Positions 42,897 to 54,059 of a stretch of DNA of 64,000 nucleotides are shown here, piece after piece. The stretch is taken from the NCBI RefSeq assembly GCF_003298775.1, contig NZ_QNTQ01000010.1, forward strand, positions 124,001-188,000. Reading direction: 5' to 3'. The position numbers and the translations under genes were made by a program. Every line of letters begins with the position of its first letter. Position 1 is the first letter of the stretch. Below the pieces are notes generated by a model that did no database searches, had not been told where the DNA came from, and was given only the letters and a program-made list of their open reading frames with translations. Origin of the DNA: Rhodosalinus halophilus (GTDB lineage Bacteria > Pseudomonadota > Alphaproteobacteria > Rhodobacterales > Rhodobacteraceae).

Positions 42897-44168
42897 ATGA
42901 CCGAGAACCGTCTCAACCTCGCCGATCTCAAGGCCAAGAGCCCCAAGGATCTTCTGGCCATGGCCGAGGAGCTCGAGATCGAGAACGCCTCGACCATGCG
43001 CAAGGGCGAGATGATGTTCCAGATCCTGCGCGAGCGGGCGGACGAGGGCTGGCAGGTCGCGGGCGACGGGGTGCTTGAGGTGCTCCAGGACGGCTTCGGC
43101 TTCCTGCGCTCGCCCGAGGCGAACTACCTGCCGGGGCCCGACGACATCTACGTCTCGCCGGACATGATCCGGCAGTATTCCCTGCGCACCGGCGACTCGA
43201 TCGAGGGCGGCATTCGCGCGCCCGAGGGCGATGAGCGGTACTTCGCCCTGGTCTCGGTAGACAGGATCAACTTCGAGGCGCCCGACCGCGCGCGGCACAA
43301 GATCGCCTTCGACAACCTGACGCCGCTCTATCCGGACGAGCGCCTCAAGATGGAGATCGAGGATCCGACGATAAAGGATCGCTCGGCCCGGGTCATCGAT
43401 CTGGTGTCACCCATCGGCAAGGGCCAGCGTGCGCTGATCGTCGCCCCGCCGCGGACCGGCAAGACGGTGTTGTTGCAGAACATCGCGCATTCGATCGAGA
43501 CCAACCACCCCGAATGCTATCTCATCGTGCTTCTGATCGACGAGCGTCCCGAAGAGGTGACCGACATGCAGCGCAGCGTGAAGGGCGAGGTGATCTCCTC
43601 GACCTTCGACGAACCGGCGACGCGGCATGTCGCGGTCAGTGAAATGGTCATCGAGAAGGCCAAACGCCTGGTTGAGCATCGCCGTGACGTCGTCATTCTG
43701 CTCGACTCGATCACGCGCCTCGGCCGTGCCTACAACACGACCGTTCCGTCCTCCGGCAAGGTGCTGACCGGCGGTGTGGACGCCAACGCGTTGCAGCGGC
43801 CGAAGCGCTTTTTCGGCGCGGCGCGCAACATCGAGGAGGGTGGCTCGCTCACGATCATCGCCACCGCTCTGATCGACACCGGCAGCCGCATGGACGAGGT
43901 GATTTTCGAAGAGTTCAAGGGCACCGGTAACTCCGAGATCGTGCTCGACCGCAAGATCGCGGACAAGCGCGTGTTCCCTGCGATCGACATCCTCAAGTCG
44001 GGCACGCGGAAGGAGGATCTGCTGGTCGAGAAGGCGGATCTGCAGAAGACCTTCGTCCTTCGCCGGATCCTCAATCCGATGGGCACCACCGACGCGATCG
44101 AGTTCCTCCTGTCGAAGCTCAAGCAGACGAAGACGAACTCGGAATTCTTCGACTCGATGAACACCTGA
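42897..44168 (+). CDS. rho: transcription termination factor Rho
   Basis: 423 residues. N-terminal Rho helical domain ('[20 protein letters not shown]'), cold-shock RNA-binding domain with '[20 protein letters not shown]', then the ATPase with P-loop '[13 protein letters not shown]' (about 182), '[13 protein letters not shown]' and '[14 protein letters not shown]', and the R-loop region '[10 protein letters not shown]'. A hexameric RNA helicase that ends transcription. Start at 42897 follows AGGTG; the frame is open further upstream. Confidence 0.97.
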   Translation: MTENRLNLADLKAKSPKDLLAMAEELEIENASTMRKGEMMFQILRERADEGWQVAGDGVLEVLQDGFGFLRSPEANYLPGPDDIYVSPDMIRQYSLRTGDSIEGGIRAPEGDERYFALVSVDRINFEAPDRARHKIAFDNLTPLYPDERLKMEIEDPTIKDRSARVIDLVSPIGKGQRALIVAPPRTGKTVLLQNIAHSIETNHPECYLIVLLIDERPEEVTDMQRSVKGEVISSTFDEPATRHVAVSEMVIEKAKRLVEHRRDVVILLDSITRLGRAYNTTVPSSGKVLTGGVDANALQRPKRFFGAARNIEEGGSLTIIATALIDTGSRMDEVIFEEFKGTGNSEIVLDRKIADKRVFPAIDILKSGTRKEDLLVEKADLQKTFVLRRILNPMGTTDAIEFLLSKLKQTKTNSEFFDSMNT

Positions 44169-44201
44169 GCAGGCGCGCCGGGCGCGCGGCGTGAAGCGGT
44201 C

Positions 44202-45482
44202 GTGAACGATACGATTTTCGCCCTGGCAACGGCGCGCGGCCGCGCCGGCGTCGCGGTCATCCGGATATCCGGGCCGCGGGCGCCCGAGTCCGGCGAACGG
44301 CTGGCCGGGCCGCTTCCGGCCCCGAGGCAGACGGCCCTTCGCGTGCTGCGCCGCGCGGATGGCGAGGCGATCGACCAGGCGCTTGTGTTGCGTTTCGCGG
44401 CCGGGGCGAGTTTTACCGGGGAGGAGGTTGTCGAGCTGCAGACGCACGGCAGCACCGCAGTTGTCGCGGCCATCCTGCGGGAGCTGTCGGAGCAACCCGG
44501 CCTGCGGATGGCGGAGCCGGGCGAGTTCACGCGGCGGGCCTTCGAGAACGGGCAGATGGATCTCGCCCAGGTCGAGGGCCTCGCCGATCTCATCGAGGCC
44601 GAAACGGAACGGCAGCGTGAACAGGCCTTGCGGGTTCTCTCGGGCGCGCTCGGCGAGCGGGCGGAAGCATGGCGCGCAGACCTGCTGCGAGCGGCCGCGT
44701 TGCTCGAGGCGGTGATCGACTTCGCCGACGAAGAGGTTCCCGAGGATGTATCCGACGAAGTCGCAACATTGGTGACGCGCTGCGAGACATCGCTGGCGGC
44801 TGAGATCGCGGGGACGCGGGCGGCGGAGCGGGTGCGCGACGGGTTCGAAGTGGCGATCGTGGGGGCGCCCAACGTCGGAAAGTCCACATTGCTGAACGCG
44901 CTGGCGCGGCGCGAGGCGGCGCTGACGTCAGAGATCGCCGGTACGACGCGGGACGTGATCGAAGTGAGGATGGACCTCGAGGGCCTGCCGGTCACGCTGG
45001 TCGATACGGCCGGACTGCGCGAGACGGAGGATCTGGTCGAGCGCCTGGGTGTCGAGAGGGCGCGCGAGCGTGCAGAGCAGGCGGATCTTCGCGTGTTTCT
45101 CGTCTTGCCGGGCGAAGCGCCGGGGCTGCCTCCTCGCGACGGGGATATTGTCGTTCAGGCCAAAGGCGATCTGCACGGGGAGGGGGTATCCGGCCGCACG
45201 GGGCAAGGGATCGATACGCTGGTCTCGGATATTGTCGGTGTGCTGGAGCAAAGGGTATCTGGCACGTCGGTCGCCACGAGGGAGCGACACCGCGCAGCGA
45301 TGCAACGGGCATCCAGCTTCCTCGCGGAGGCGCGGGGAAAGCTGGACGATGGACCCGACGCATATGATATCTGTGCCGAAGAGCTTCGCGGAGCGATTCG
45401 CGCTCTTGAATCGCTGACGGGACGCATCGATGTGGAGTCGGTGCTGGGCGAGATTTTCGCGTCGTTCTGCATCGGCAAGTAA
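44202..45482 (+). CDS. mnmE: tRNA modification GTPase MnmE
   Basis: 426 residues. N-terminal tetrahydrofolate-binding domain ('[20 protein letters not shown]'), helical domain, inserted GTPase with G1 'GAPNVGKST' (221-229), 'TTRDVIE' (G2) and 'DTAGLRE' (G3), and the C-terminal 'CIGK' that holds the essential Cys. With MnmG it makes the cmnm5 or nm5 modification at wobble U34 of tRNAs. Start is GTG at 44202, 33 bases after rho. The G4 Asn-Lys-x-Asp motif is not obvious ('VVQAKGD'). Confidence 0.95.
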   Translation: MNDTIFALATARGRAGVAVIRISGPRAPESGERLAGPLPAPRQTALRVLRRADGEAIDQALVLRFAAGASFTGEEVVELQTHGSTAVVAAILRELSEQPGLRMAEPGEFTRRAFENGQMDLAQVEGLADLIEAETERQREQALRVLSGALGERAEAWRADLLRAAALLEAVIDFADEEVPEDVSDEVATLVTRCETSLAAEIAGTRAAERVRDGFEVAIVGAPNVGKSTLLNALARREAALTSEIAGTTRDVIEVRMDLEGLPVTLVDTAGLRETEDLVERLGVERARERAEQADLRVFLVLPGEAPGLPPRDGDIVVQAKGDLHGEGVSGRTGQGIDTLVSDIVGVLEQRVSGTSVATRERHRAAMQRASSFLAEARGKLDDGPDAYDICAEELRGAIRALESLTGRIDVESVLGEIFASFCIGK

Positions 45483-45505
45483 CGGCACACATGTCGCGGC
45501 GGGAG

Positions 45506-45521
45506 TGTTCCACGTGAAACA
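45506..45521. promoter_or_regulatory. parS-like site 1
   Basis: TGTTCCACGTGAAACA fits the consensus TGTTNCACGTGAAACA. It overlaps the initiation region and first codons of mnmG. ParB is encoded 3.3 kb to the right. Confidence 0.8.
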
Positions 45522-47385
45522 TGGGGAATTCGACGTCATCGTGGTCGGGGGCGGACATGCGGGCAGCGAAGCCGCACATGCTGCCGCGCGGGCCGGCGCT
45601 CGGGTTGGTCTCGTCACGCTGACTCGGGAGGGTATCGGCGTGATGTCCTGCAACCCGGCGATCGGCGGGCTCGGGAAGGGCCATCTCGTGCGCGAGATCG
45701 ACGCGATGGATGGGGTCATGGGCCGCGTCGCCGATGCGGCGGGCATCCAGTTTCGGCTTCTGAATCGGCGCAAAGGCCCTGCAGTTCAGGGGCCACGGGC
45801 GCAGGCCGACCGCAAGCTCTATCGCCAGGCGATGCTGCGCGAGATAGAGGCGCAGCCGGAAATTACTGTGATCGAGGGCGAGGTCACGGATTTCCTGATG
45901 GCGCAGGACTGCGTGTGCGGCGTCACGCTGGCCGACGACAGTCAGCTGCGTGCGCGCGCGGTCGTGCTGACGACCGGCACCTTCCTGCGCGGTGTGATCC
46001 ATATCGGCGGCGAGCGTCGGGCGGGTGGACGGATGGGAGACAAGCCCTCCGTGCGGCTGGCCGAGCGGATCGACAGCTTTGGTCTGCCGCTGGGTCGGTT
46101 GAAAACTGGAACGCCGCCGCGGCTGGATGGCAAGACCATCGCCTGGGACATGCTCGAGATGCAGCCGGGCGATGACACCCCGTCGATGTTTTCCTTCCTC
46201 AACGATGCCCCGGCGGTGCGGCAGATTGCCTGCGGGATCACCCATACCAACACGCGCACGCATGAGATCATCCGCGAGAATCTCGCCCACTCGGCGATGT
46301 ATGGCGGCGGCATCAGCGGCGTGGGACCGCGCTACTGCCCCTCGATCGAGGACAAGATCGTGCGCTTCGCCGACAAACCCTCGCATCAGATCTTCCTCGA
46401 GCCCGAGGGGCTCGACGACGATACCGTGTACCCCAACGGGATTTCGACCTCGCTGCCGGCCGAGGTGCAGGAAGCCTATGTCCACAGCATCCGTGGCCTC
46501 GAGGCGGCGCGGATCCTACAGCCAGGCTACGCGATCGAATATGACTACGTCGATCCGCGTGCGCTCTCGGCGACGCTGGCGGTGCGCGACGTGCCGGGGC
46601 TCTATCTTGCGGGTCAGATCAATGGCACCACGGGCTACGAGGAGGCCGCGGCACAGGGCCTGGTGGCGGGCATCAATGCCGCCCGCGCCGCACAGGACAA
46701 GGAGCCAGTCTGGTTCGAACGGTCCGACAGCTACATCGGCGTCATGATTGACGATCTCGTGACGCGCGGCGTGACGGAACCCTACCGCATGTTCACCTCG
46801 CGCGCCGAATACCGGCTGTCGCTCAGGGCCGACAACGCCGATCAGCGGCTCACTCCGAAGGCGATAGAGCTCGGCCTGGTGTCGGACACGCGCCGTGCGG
46901 CTTTCGAGGGCAAGATGACCCAACTCGAAAGCGCGCGCGCACGACTGGGAGCTCTTAGCGCGACGCCCCAGGATCTCGCGCGGATGGGCCGGCAGGTAAA
47001 AATGGACGGCTCGCGACGGAGCGGCATGGAGGTTCTGGCCTTCCCCGGAACAGGATTCGAGGATTTGCTCGCGCTTGCGCCGGAACTGGACGATGTTCCG
47101 GAACAGACGCGCCGGCAGCTCGAGCGGGAGGCGCTCTATGCGAACTACATCGAGCGGCAGAAGCGCGATATCGACCTGCTGCGGCGTGACGAAGCGGTGA
47201 GCATTCCGGAGGATTTCGACTACCGGGCGCTTCGCGGGCTATCGGCGGAATTGTCCGAGAAGCTCTCGCGGGTGCGACCGCACACGCTGGCGCAGGCTGG
47301 CCGAATCGACGGCATGACACCTGCGGCGCTCACGCTGATCCTCGCCGCGATCCGAAAGGCAGAACGGCAGCGTGCGGCCGGATGA
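45514..47385 (+). CDS. mnmG: tRNA uridine 5-carboxymethylaminomethyl modification enzyme MnmG
   Basis: 623 residues. FAD-binding N-terminus '[20 protein letters not shown]', '[19 protein letters not shown]', and the MnmG-specific '[16 protein letters not shown]' and C-terminal '[19 protein letters not shown]'-like region (here '[18 protein letters not shown]'). Partner of MnmE. GTG at 45514 is chosen because GGGAG lies eight bases upstream; GTG at 45505 is possible. A parS site spans the start. It overlaps rsmG by four bases. Confidence 0.96.
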   Translation: MKHGEFDVIVVGGGHAGSEAAHAAARAGARVGLVTLTREGIGVMSCNPAIGGLGKGHLVREIDAMDGVMGRVADAAGIQFRLLNRRKGPAVQGPRAQADRKLYRQAMLREIEAQPEITVIEGEVTDFLMAQDCVCGVTLADDSQLRARAVVLTTGTFLRGVIHIGGERRAGGRMGDKPSVRLAERIDSFGLPLGRLKTGTPPRLDGKTIAWDMLEMQPGDDTPSMFSFLNDAPAVRQIACGITHTNTRTHEIIRENLAHSAMYGGGISGVGPRYCPSIEDKIVRFADKPSHQIFLEPEGLDDDTVYPNGISTSLPAEVQEAYVHSIRGLEAARILQPGYAIEYDYVDPRALSATLAVRDVPGLYLAGQINGTTGYEEAAAQGLVAGINAARAAQDKEPVWFERSDSYIGVMIDDLVTRGVTEPYRMFTSRAEYRLSLRADNADQRLTPKAIELGLVSDTRRAAFEGKMTQLESARARLGALSATPQDLARMGRQVKMDGSRRSGMEVLAFPGTGFEDLLALAPELDDVPEQTRRQLEREALYANYIERQKRDIDLLRRDEAVSIPEDFDYRALRGLSAELSEKLSRVRPHTLAQAGRIDGMTPAALTLILAAIRKAERQRAAG

Positions 47386-48125
47386 GCGCGGAACGAGAGC
47401 TCGATGTTTCACGTGAAACACAGGATCGGCTGACGACGCTTCTCGCGCTCGTCGAAAAATGGACCCGGCGCATCAATCTGGTATCGGCGGGATCGCTCAA
47501 GGACGGCTGGCGCCGCCATATCGTCGACTCGGTCCAGGTGCATCGCGCCGCTCCGCCTGCGCGGCATTGGGCCGACCTCGGGAGCGGCGGCGGCTTTCCG
47601 GGTCTGGTCGTCGCCATACTCGAAGCGGAACGCGCGGCACCGGCGCGTGTCTCGCTGGTGGAAAGCGACGCCCGCAAATGCGCCTTCCTGCGCACTGCCG
47701 TCCGCGAGCTCGGCCTCTGCGCAGACGTTGTGAGCGCCCGGATCGAGGATGCGCCGCCGCTCGGCGCGGACGTGCTTTCCGCGCGCGCACTTGCGCCGCT
47801 CGATCAGCTCCTCGGCTACGCCGCCCGTCATCTCGCCCCTGAGGGGATCGCCGTGTTTCCGAAAGGTGCACGCTGGCGCGAAGAAGTGCGCGCGGCGGAA
47901 CGAAACTGGTCCTTCTCCCTCGCGGCAATTCCAAGTATCACGGACCCAGAAGCCGTTCTTCTCAGGATCGGAGGCATTTCAGGTGTTGCAGCCGGAAAAA
48001 CCCCGACAGCCCCGCATCATCGCGATCGCGAACCAGAAGGGGGGCGTCGGCAAGACGACCACGGCGATCAATCTCGGCGCCGCGCTGGCCAAGGCCGGGC
48101 ACGAGGTGCTGCTGATCGACCTTGA
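47382..48125 (+). CDS. rsmG: 16S rRNA (guanine527-N7)-methyltransferase RsmG with out-of-frame extension into parA
   Basis: 247 residues. SAM-binding '[18 protein letters not shown]' and '[18 protein letters not shown]' identify RsmG, which methylates G527 of 16S rRNA. The conserved fold ends near residue 200 ('[10 protein letters not shown]'), exactly where parA starts. No stop follows: the frame runs 143 bases into parA, giving a tail of about 47 charged, low-complexity residues with no family match. A sequencing shift is possible but both frames are otherwise intact. A parS site lies in codons 9-13. Confidence 0.93.
   Translation: MSAERELDVSRETQDRLTTLLALVEKWTRRINLVSAGSLKDGWRRHIVDSVQVHRAAPPARHWADLGSGGGFPGLVVAILEAERAAPARVSLVESDARKCAFLRTAVRELGLCADVVSARIEDAPPLGADVLSARALAPLDQLLGYAARHLAPEGIAVFPKGARWREEVRAAERNWSFSLAAIPSITDPEAVLLRIGGISGVAAGKTPTAPHHRDREPEGGRRQDDHGDQSRRRAGQGRARGAADRP
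47405..47420. promoter_or_regulatory. parS site 2, perfect
   Basis: TGTTTCACGTGAAACA is an exact 16-base parS palindrome inside the start of rsmG (codons for Asp-Val-Ser-Arg-Glu-Thr). Confidence 0.9.
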
Positions 48126-48792
48126 CCCGCAAGGCAACGCGTCGACGGGGCTCGGCCTCGCGCCCGAGGCCCGTAGGTTGACGACCTACGACGTCCTGAT
48201 CGAAGGCGCGCCGATCCGGAATGCGATCCGCGACACCGCGCAAGAGCGGCTTCGCGTGGTCCCGGCCACCGTCGATCTGAGCTCTGCCGACCTGGAGCTG
48301 GTCGGCAAGGAACGGCGCAGTTTCCTGTTGCGATCGGCGATTCGGCCATCCCAACTGGCGGAGCTGGGCGTCGATTACGTCCTGATCGACTGCCCGCCAT
48401 CGCTCAGTCTGCTGACGGTCAACGCCATGGTCGCAGCGCATTCCATCCTGGTGCCCTTGCAGTCGGAGTTCTTCGCGCTGGAGGGGCTCTCGCAGCTCAT
48501 GCTCACGGTGCGCGAGGTGCGGCAAACCGCCAATCCCGATCTGCGGATCGAGGGTGTGCTGCTGACGATGCATGACGCGCGGAATCGCCTGGCGCAGCAG
48601 GTGGAAGCAGACGCGCGCGAGACGCTGGGCGAACTCGTCTTCACGACCGTGATTCCGCGGAATGTCCGGGTGAGCGAGGCCCCGTCTTACGCACTGCCGG
48701 TGCTGGATTACGATCCCGGTTCCAAGGGCGCGATGGCCTACGCCTCGCTCGCGGACGAGCTGAGGCGCAATCACACGCGCCTCGCGGCGTGA
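47983..48792 (+). CDS. parA: chromosome partitioning ATPase ParA
   Basis: 269 residues. Deviant Walker A 'KGGVGKTTT' (Lys19 and Lys24), '[16 protein letters not shown]', 'DYVLIDCPPSLSLLTVNAM'. ParA segregates origins with ParB and parS. Start is GTG at 47983, eight bases after GGAGG; the start lies inside the rsmG frame. Followed by parB after 11 bases. Confidence 0.96.
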   Translation: MLQPEKPRQPRIIAIANQKGGVGKTTTAINLGAALAKAGHEVLLIDLDPQGNASTGLGLAPEARRLTTYDVLIEGAPIRNAIRDTAQERLRVVPATVDLSSADLELVGKERRSFLLRSAIRPSQLAELGVDYVLIDCPPSLSLLTVNAMVAAHSILVPLQSEFFALEGLSQLMLTVREVRQTANPDLRIEGVLLTMHDARNRLAQQVEADARETLGELVFTTVIPRNVRVSEAPSYALPVLDYDPGSKGAMAYASLADELRRNHTRLAA

Positions 48793-48803
48793 CGGAGCGC
48801 GCA

Positions 48804-49724
48804 ATGTCGGACAAAGCCCCCAGATCACGCGGCCTCGGCCGGGGCCTTTCGGCCCTGATGGCTGACATCGGGCCGGCGGAGGACGAGGCGACGGCGGGCG
48901 CACCGGCGCCGCGCGCGACAGCGACGGTGCCGATCGACCGCATCGCTCCCAATCCGGATCAGCCGCGGCGAAATTTCGCCGAGGAGGATCTGAACGAACT
49001 CGCGCAATCCATCCGCGCGCGGGGTATCCTTCAGCCCTTGATCGTGCGCCCGGATCCGGAGCGCGCCGAGCACTACCAGATCGTGGCGGGCGAGCGACGA
49101 TGGCGGGCCGCGCAGCGCGCCCAGTTGCATGACGTGCCGGTCATCGTGCGCGACCTCAGCGATCTCGAGGTGCTCGAGGTCGCGATCATCGAGAACATCC
49201 AGCGCGCCGATCTCAACGCCGTGGAGGAGGCGGCAGGCTACCGCCAGCTTCTGGAGCGGTTCGGCCATACGCAGGAACAACTCGCGGAGGCGCTCGGCAA
49301 GAGCCGGAGCCATATCGCCAACGCCATCCGCTTGCTGAAGCTGCCGGAAGATGTTCAGGCGCTGGTGCGCGAGGGACGGCTTTCGGCGGGGCACGCTCGG
49401 GCGCTGATCACCGCCCCTGACCCCTCGGCCCTGGCACGCAAGGTTGCGGCCCGCGCATTATCGGTGCGCGAGACCGAGGCGCTCGTCCGGAAGGCCCTGC
49501 AGGAGGCGAAGGCGGACGGCGGCGCGACACCGAAGCAGGGACAGAACAAGCGCACGCCGGAGAAGGATGCCGATACCCGCGCGCTCGAGGGCGATCTGTC
49601 CGCGACGCTGGGCGCCAGGGTCAGCATCGAACACCCGCCCGGAGCGGAGGGCGGCAAGGTGGTGATCCACTACGATTCGCTGGAAAAGCTGGACGAACTC
49701 TGCAACCGCCTGAGCGGCGGGTAA
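48804..49724 (+). CDS. parB: chromosome partitioning protein ParB
   Basis: 306 residues. N-terminal CTP-binding/CTPase domain with 'GERR' (96-99, in 'AGERRWRAAQRA'), central helix-turn-helix ('QLAEALGKSRSHIANAIRLL') that binds parS, and a C-terminal dimerisation domain ('VVIHYDSLEKLDELCNRLSG'). It loads at parS and spreads as a clamp. Start at 48804 has GGAG six bases before. Converges with hemW six bases downstream. Confidence 0.96.
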   Translation: MSDKAPRSRGLGRGLSALMADIGPAEDEATAGAPAPRATATVPIDRIAPNPDQPRRNFAEEDLNELAQSIRARGILQPLIVRPDPERAEHYQIVAGERRWRAAQRAQLHDVPVIVRDLSDLEVLEVAIIENIQRADLNAVEEAAGYRQLLERFGHTQEQLAEALGKSRSHIANAIRLLKLPEDVQALVREGRLSAGHARALITAPDPSALARKVAARALSVRETEALVRKALQEAKADGGATPKQGQNKRTPEKDADTRALEGDLSATLGARVSIEHPPGAEGGKVVIHYDSLEKLDELCNRLSGG

Positions 49725-49730
49725 TTCTGG

Positions 49731-50912
49731 TCAGTCGGGCAAGAGCTCCGCGACAATGCGATTGAGAAGGAGCCGGCCGTCCGGCGTGGCCCGGAGGAAT
49801 TTCCCGTCCGTTTCGACCAGACCGGCCTGCGAGAGCGCCGCGACCCGCGCCGGATCCGGCGGCGCGCCCGCGAGCGCGGAATAGCGGCCGAGGTCGATTC
49901 CGTCGGAGATACGCAGGCCCATCATCAGATATTCTCCGGCCTGCTCCCTCGCCGGAATCGGTGTGCGCGACTCGCAGGTGGCGCCCCGCTCGACGGCGGA
50001 CAGCCATGCCTCCGGCAAGCGGACCGCCTCGGTGGCGATCCGCGTCCCGCCCTGCGTGAGCCGTCCATGCGCTCCCGGTCCGATCCCGGCGTAGTCGCCA
50101 TAGCGCCAATAGACCAGGTTGTGCCGGCTTTCCGCGCCAGGGAGCGCATGGTTGGAGACCTCGTAGGCGGCATAGCCCGCGGCGGCGCACAACTCCTGCG
50201 TCGTGTCATACATGTCGGCGCCGAGATCCTCGTCGGGCAGTCCGGCGAGGCGACCGACGGCGAAGCGATCACCGAAGGCCGTGCCCGGTTCGATCGTGAG
50301 TTGATAGAGCGAAAGGTGATCGACGGCCATCGCCAGCGCTTCGGACAGCTCCGCCCGCCAGGCGTCGAGGCTCTGGAACTGCCGTGCGTAGATCAGGTCG
50401 AAACTCACACGATCGAAGTGCGCCCGCCCGACATCGAAGGCGCGCCGCGCCTCCGCTGCGCTGTGCAGTCGTCCGAGCCGCGCGAGATCGGCGTCGTTCA
50501 GCGCCTGAATCCCGAGAGAGACCCGGTTGATCCCGGCCTCCGCATATCCCCGGAACCGCTCCGCTTCCACCGAGGTGGGGTTGGCTTCCAGCGTGATCTC
50601 GATGTCGTTCGCCAATGGCCAGGTCGCGCGCACACGGTCGAGAACGGCGGCGACGAGATCGGGGTCCATGAGGCTCGGCGTGCCGCCACCGAAAAACACG
50701 GAATTCAGCACCCGGCCACCCGACAGGCGCCCGACACGGTCGATTTCGGACAGAAAGGCGGCCTGCCAACGGCGCTGGTCCACCGATCGCGAGACATGCG
50801 AGTTGAAATCGCAGTAGGGGCATTTGGCCGCGCAGAAGGGCCAGTGCAGGTAGAGCCCGAAGCCACCCGCGCGCCAGTCCTCGGCCGGGGGCGCGGCCGC
50901 CGCCTCAGTCAA
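49731..50912 (-). CDS. hemW: HemW-type radical SAM haem chaperone
   Basis: 393 residues. Radical SAM motif '[11 protein letters not shown]' (C-x3-C-x2-C) after 'LYLHWP', '[11 protein letters not shown]', '[20 protein letters not shown]' (shown within limits) and a C-terminal HemN-like domain. HemW resembles HemN but inserts or chaperones haem rather than oxidising coproporphyrinogen, and the motif here has the HemW form. Start TTG at 50912 overlaps rdgB by eight bases; no ATG gives a sensible start. Confidence 0.93.
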   Translation of the reverse strand: MTEAAAAPPAEDWRAGGFGLYLHWPFCAAKCPYCDFNSHVSRSVDQRRWQAAFLSEIDRVGRLSGGRVLNSVFFGGGTPSLMDPDLVAAVLDRVRATWPLANDIEITLEANPTSVEAERFRGYAEAGINRVSLGIQALNDADLARLGRLHSAAEARRAFDVGRAHFDRVSFDLIYARQFQSLDAWRAELSEALAMAVDHLSLYQLTIEPGTAFGDRFAVGRLAGLPDEDLGADMYDTTQELCAAAGYAAYEVSNHALPGAESRHNLVYWRYGDYAGIGPGAHGRLTQGGTRIATEAVRLPEAWLSAVERGATCESRTPIPAREQAGEYLMMGLRISDGIDLGRYSALAGAPPDPARVAALSQAGLVETDGKFLRATPDGRLLLNRIVAELLPD

Positions 50913-51516
50913 GGCAGCGGCGCACCAACTCGGCGAATGCGCGTGCGCGGTGACTGATGCGGTTCTTTTCCCAGCGGTCCATCTCACCGAAGGTAATGTC
51001 GTAACCCTCGGGCTGAAAGATCGGATCGTAGCCGTGCCCCTGATCGCCCCGCATGGGCCAGACGATACGGCCCGGCATCCGGCCCTCGAAAATCTCGTCG
51101 TGCCCGTCGGGCCAGGCGATCACGAGCGTGCAGCAAAACGCGGCGCGGCGCGGCTCGGGCGCGCCGATCGCCTCGAGCTCGTTCCAGGCGCGCGTCATCG
51201 CCTTGACGAAATCGCGCCCGGACCCGGATTCCGCCCAATCGGCGGTATGGACGCCCGGCGCGCCCCCAAGCGCCTTGATCTCGATCCCGCTGTCGTCCGC
51301 CAGCGCCGGCAGTCCGGTGGCCCTGGCCGCCGCATGTGCCTTGATCCGGGCGTTGCCGACGAAGGTTTCCTCCGTCTCTTCGGGTTCGGGCAGGTTCAGT
51401 TCCCCTGCGCCGACTGCGGTGATGCCATAGGGGGCGAGCAGTGCGTCGATCTCTTCCAGCTTGCCGCGGTTGTGGGTCGCGACCACGAGCCGGCCTGGCG
51501 CGAGCTTCCGGGTCAT
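50905..51516 (-). CDS. rdgB: RdgB/HAM1 non-canonical purine NTP pyrophosphatase
   Basis: 203 residues. '[19 protein letters not shown]', '[20 protein letters not shown]', '[20 protein letters not shown]' and '[11 protein letters not shown]' fit the HAM1 family. It removes dITP and XTP from the nucleotide pool. Start overlaps the rph stop (ATGA) and the end overlaps hemW. Confidence 0.95.
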   Translation of the reverse strand: MTRKLAPGRLVVATHNRGKLEEIDALLAPYGITAVGAGELNLPEPEETEETFVGNARIKAHAAARATGLPALADDSGIEIKALGGAPGVHTADWAESGSGRDFVKAMTRAWNELEAIGAPEPRRAAFCCTLVIAWPDGHDEIFEGRMPGRIVWPMRGDQGHGYDPIFQPEGYDITFGEMDRWEKNRISHRARAFAELVRRCLD

Positions 51517-52226
51517 CCGGCCGCCGCGCGCTGCGCCTCGGCCAGCTGGGACACGCCGTCGGCGGCGAGATCGAGAAGCTGCGTCATCTGCGCGCGTGAA
51601 AAGGTGGCGCCCTCGGCCGACATCTGCACCTCGATCAGCCGCCCGTCGCCGGTCATCACGAAATTCGCGTCCACGCCGGCCTCGCTGTCCTCGGGATAAT
51701 CGAGGTCGAGCACGGGCTGCCCGGCGTAGATCCCGCAGGAGACCGCCGCCACGGGCGCGCCCAGCGGATCGGAGGTCAGATCGCCGGCCTTCAGCAGGCG
51801 GTTCACCGCGAGGCGCAGCGCCACCCAGCCGCCGGTGATCGCGGCGCAGCGGGTGCCGCCGTCGGCCTGGATCACATCGCAGTCCACGGTGATCTGCCGT
51901 TCGCCGAGCGCCTGCCGGTCGATGCCCGCGCGCAGGGAGCGACCGATAAGACGTTGAATTTCCACGGTTCTTCCGCCCTGCTTGCCGGTGGCGGCCTCGC
52001 GGCGCATGCGCGTCGTGGTCGCCCGCGGGAGCATGCCGTATTCCGCCGTCACCCAGCCTTGGCCGCCGCCCTTGAGGAAGGGCGGCACGCGCTCTTCGAC
52101 GCTGGCGGTGCAGAGCACATGGGTGTCGCCCATACGGATCATGCAGGCGCCCTCGGCGTGTTTCGTGATGCCCGTCTCGATTGAAACGGGCCGCATTTCG
52201 CTTAAGTCTCGTCCTGAAGGGCGCAT
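51513..52226 (-). CDS. rph: ribonuclease PH
   Basis: 237 residues. '[17 protein letters not shown]', '[19 protein letters not shown]', '[18 protein letters not shown]' and '[15 protein letters not shown]' match RNase PH, a phosphorolytic 3'-exonuclease that trims tRNA ends. Start at 52226 gives the standard N-terminus. It diverges from hrcA across 115 bases. Confidence 0.96.
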   Translation of the reverse strand: MRPSGRDLSEMRPVSIETGITKHAEGACMIRMGDTHVLCTASVEERVPPFLKGGGQGWVTAEYGMLPRATTTRMRREAATGKQGGRTVEIQRLIGRSLRAGIDRQALGERQITVDCDVIQADGGTRCAAITGGWVALRLAVNRLLKAGDLTSDPLGAPVAAVSCGIYAGQPVLDLDYPEDSEAGVDANFVMTGDGRLIEVQMSAEGATFSRAQMTQLLDLAADGVSQLAEAQRAAAG

Positions 52227-52341
52227 CGCCAATCCCTCGTTTCGGGTCGCCTTCCGATAGCGGGCGGCGCGAGGGCAGCGCAACCCCGATTGATTTTTCC
52301 GTCCCGCCCTTCTTTGATGCCTTGTCGGACAGGGCCAAGCG

Positions 52342-53406
52342 ATGAAGGAAACGCCGAATATCCTCGAAGAACTCAACGATCGCTCGCGCGAAGTCTTTCG
52401 GCGGGTGGTGGAGGGCTATCTTCAAAGCGGCGAGCCGGTCGGCTCGCGCACGCTGACCCGCACGATGAGCGAGAAGATCAGCGCCGCGACTGTTCGGAAT
52501 GTCATGCAGGACCTCGAATACCTGGGTCTGCTCGACAGCCCGCATGTGAGCGCCGGCCGCGTCCCGACGCAGTTGGGTCTGCGGATGTTCGTGGATGGCT
52601 TTCTCGAGCTGGGCGATCTCTCCGATGAAGACAAGGAGCAGCTGGACTCCACGCTTGGCGAGAACACCTCGGACGTGTCGCTTCTGCTCGACCGGGTGGG
52701 CGCCGCGCTCTCGGGCGTGACGCAGGGGGCGAGCCTCGTGCTCGCGCCGAAGCATGAGGCGCCGATCAAGCACATCGAGTTCGTGGCGCTCGGCCCCGAC
52801 CGCGCGCTCGTGGTTCTGGTCTTCGCCGACGGGCACGTGGAGAACCGCCTGTTCGTGCCGCCGCCGGGGCAGACGCCCTCCTCGATGCGGGAAGCGGCGA
52901 ATTTTCTCAACGCGATCCTGCTGGGGCGCACGCTAAGCGAGTTGCGCACCGAGCTCGGCGCCGAAATCGAGCGCCGGCGCCAGGAGATCGACGCCCTTGC
53001 CCAGCAGCTGGTGCAGAGCGGCCTCGCCGTCTGGGCCGAGGACGGTCAGAGTGACGCGCGGCTGATCGTGCGCGGCCGCGCCAACCTGCTGGGGGAAGAA
53101 GCGGATGAGACCGACCTGGAGCGGATCCGCGTACTCTTCGACGATCTCGAACGCAAGCGCGACATCGCCGAGTTCCTCGACCTGACCGAGAGCGGCGAAG
53201 GGGTCCGCATCTTCATAGGGTCGGAGAACAAACTTTTTTCGCTTTCGGGTTCCTCTCTGGTCGTCTCTCCATATATGAACGCGGACCGGAAGATCGTTGG
53301 CGCCGTCGGCGTGATCGGTCCGACGCGGCTGAACTATGGCCGTATCGTTCCGATCGTCGATTACACGGCGCAACTGGTCGGACGGCTTCTGTCCGACCGG
53401 AGCTAG
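52342..53406 (+). CDS. hrcA: heat-inducible transcription repressor HrcA
   Basis: 354 residues. N-terminal winged helix ('[20 protein letters not shown]', '[10 protein letters not shown]', '[19 protein letters not shown]') and C-terminal GAF-like domain ('[20 protein letters not shown]'). HrcA represses chaperone operons through CIRCE; no CIRCE inverted repeat (TTAGCACTC-type) is visible upstream here. Forms an operon with grpE nine bases downstream. Confidence 0.95.
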   Translation: MKETPNILEELNDRSREVFRRVVEGYLQSGEPVGSRTLTRTMSEKISAATVRNVMQDLEYLGLLDSPHVSAGRVPTQLGLRMFVDGFLELGDLSDEDKEQLDSTLGENTSDVSLLLDRVGAALSGVTQGASLVLAPKHEAPIKHIEFVALGPDRALVVLVFADGHVENRLFVPPPGQTPSSMREAANFLNAILLGRTLSELRTELGAEIERRRQEIDALAQQLVQSGLAVWAEDGQSDARLIVRGRANLLGEEADETDLERIRVLFDDLERKRDIAEFLDLTESGEGVRIFIGSENKLFSLSGSSLVVSPYMNADRKIVGAVGVIGPTRLNYGRIVPIVDYTAQLVGRLLSDRS

Positions 53407-53415
53407 AGGTGAGAC

Positions 53416-54015
53416 ATGGGTGATCCGAAGCGAGACGACGAGCCGTTTCTCGACGATATCGAGTCGCTCGAGGCAGAAGCAGAGGCTGCCGAAGCCGCCG
53501 AGGATACGGCCGGCGCTGGCCGGGCCGCGCCGGCCGAGGGGGTCGAGTCGGAACTGGACGCGCTGCGCGCCGAGCGTGACGAGCTGAAAGACCGCTTCAT
53601 GCGCGCGCTGGCGGACGCGGAGAACACGCGCAAGCGCGCCGAAAAGGATCGACGTGAGGCGGAGCGCTACGGCAGCACACGGCTCGCCCGCGATCTGCTG
53701 CCCGTCTACGACAACCTCCAGCGGGCGATCTCCGCCGCCCGCGAAGAGAGCGAGACCGCATCGACCGCCCTGGTCGAAGGCGTCGAGCTGACGCTCAAGG
53801 AGCTTCTGAACGTCTTTCATCGACACGGGGTCGAGGTCGTGTCGCCTCAGGTCGGCGACAAGTTCGACCCGAGCCTGCACGAGGCGATGTTCGAGGCGCC
53901 CGTCCCGGGCACCACGGCGGGCGAGATCATTCAGGTCTCCGCCGACGGCTTCCTTCTGCACGAACGGCTGCTGAGGCCCGCGCAGGTCGGCGTTTCCTCG
54001 ATGAAGGACGGCTGA
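53416..54015 (+). CDS. grpE: GrpE nucleotide exchange factor
   Basis: 199 residues. An acidic, Glu/Ala-rich N-terminal helical region and coiled coil precede the GrpE domain ('LKDRFMRALADAENTRKRAE', 'ARDLLPVYDNLQRAI', 'GDKFDPSLHEAMFE', 'GEIIQVSADGFLLHERLLRP'). It releases ADP from DnaK. dnaK itself is not in the window. The following 44 bases separate it from the convergent nudix gene. Confidence 0.96.
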   Translation: MGDPKRDDEPFLDDIESLEAEAEAAEAAEDTAGAGRAAPAEGVESELDALRAERDELKDRFMRALADAENTRKRAEKDRREAERYGSTRLARDLLPVYDNLQRAISAAREESETASTALVEGVELTLKELLNVFHRHGVEVVSPQVGDKFDPSLHEAMFEAPVPGTTAGEIIQVSADGFLLHERLLRPAQVGVSSMKDG

Positions 54016-54059
54016 CAGCCCCCCGGGGCCAGGGGAGAGGGACCTTCAGCGCGGCCCTG

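Noticed and set aside
44171-44192. GC-only palindrome after rho as a terminator
   Set aside because: GCGCGC stem around CGG has no U-run and mnmE starts 33 bases after rho; more likely chance in GC-rich DNA.
52227-52341. CIRCE element upstream of hrcA
   Set aside because: No TTAGCACTC-N9-GAGTGCTAA-like inverted repeat is visible in the 115-base gap.
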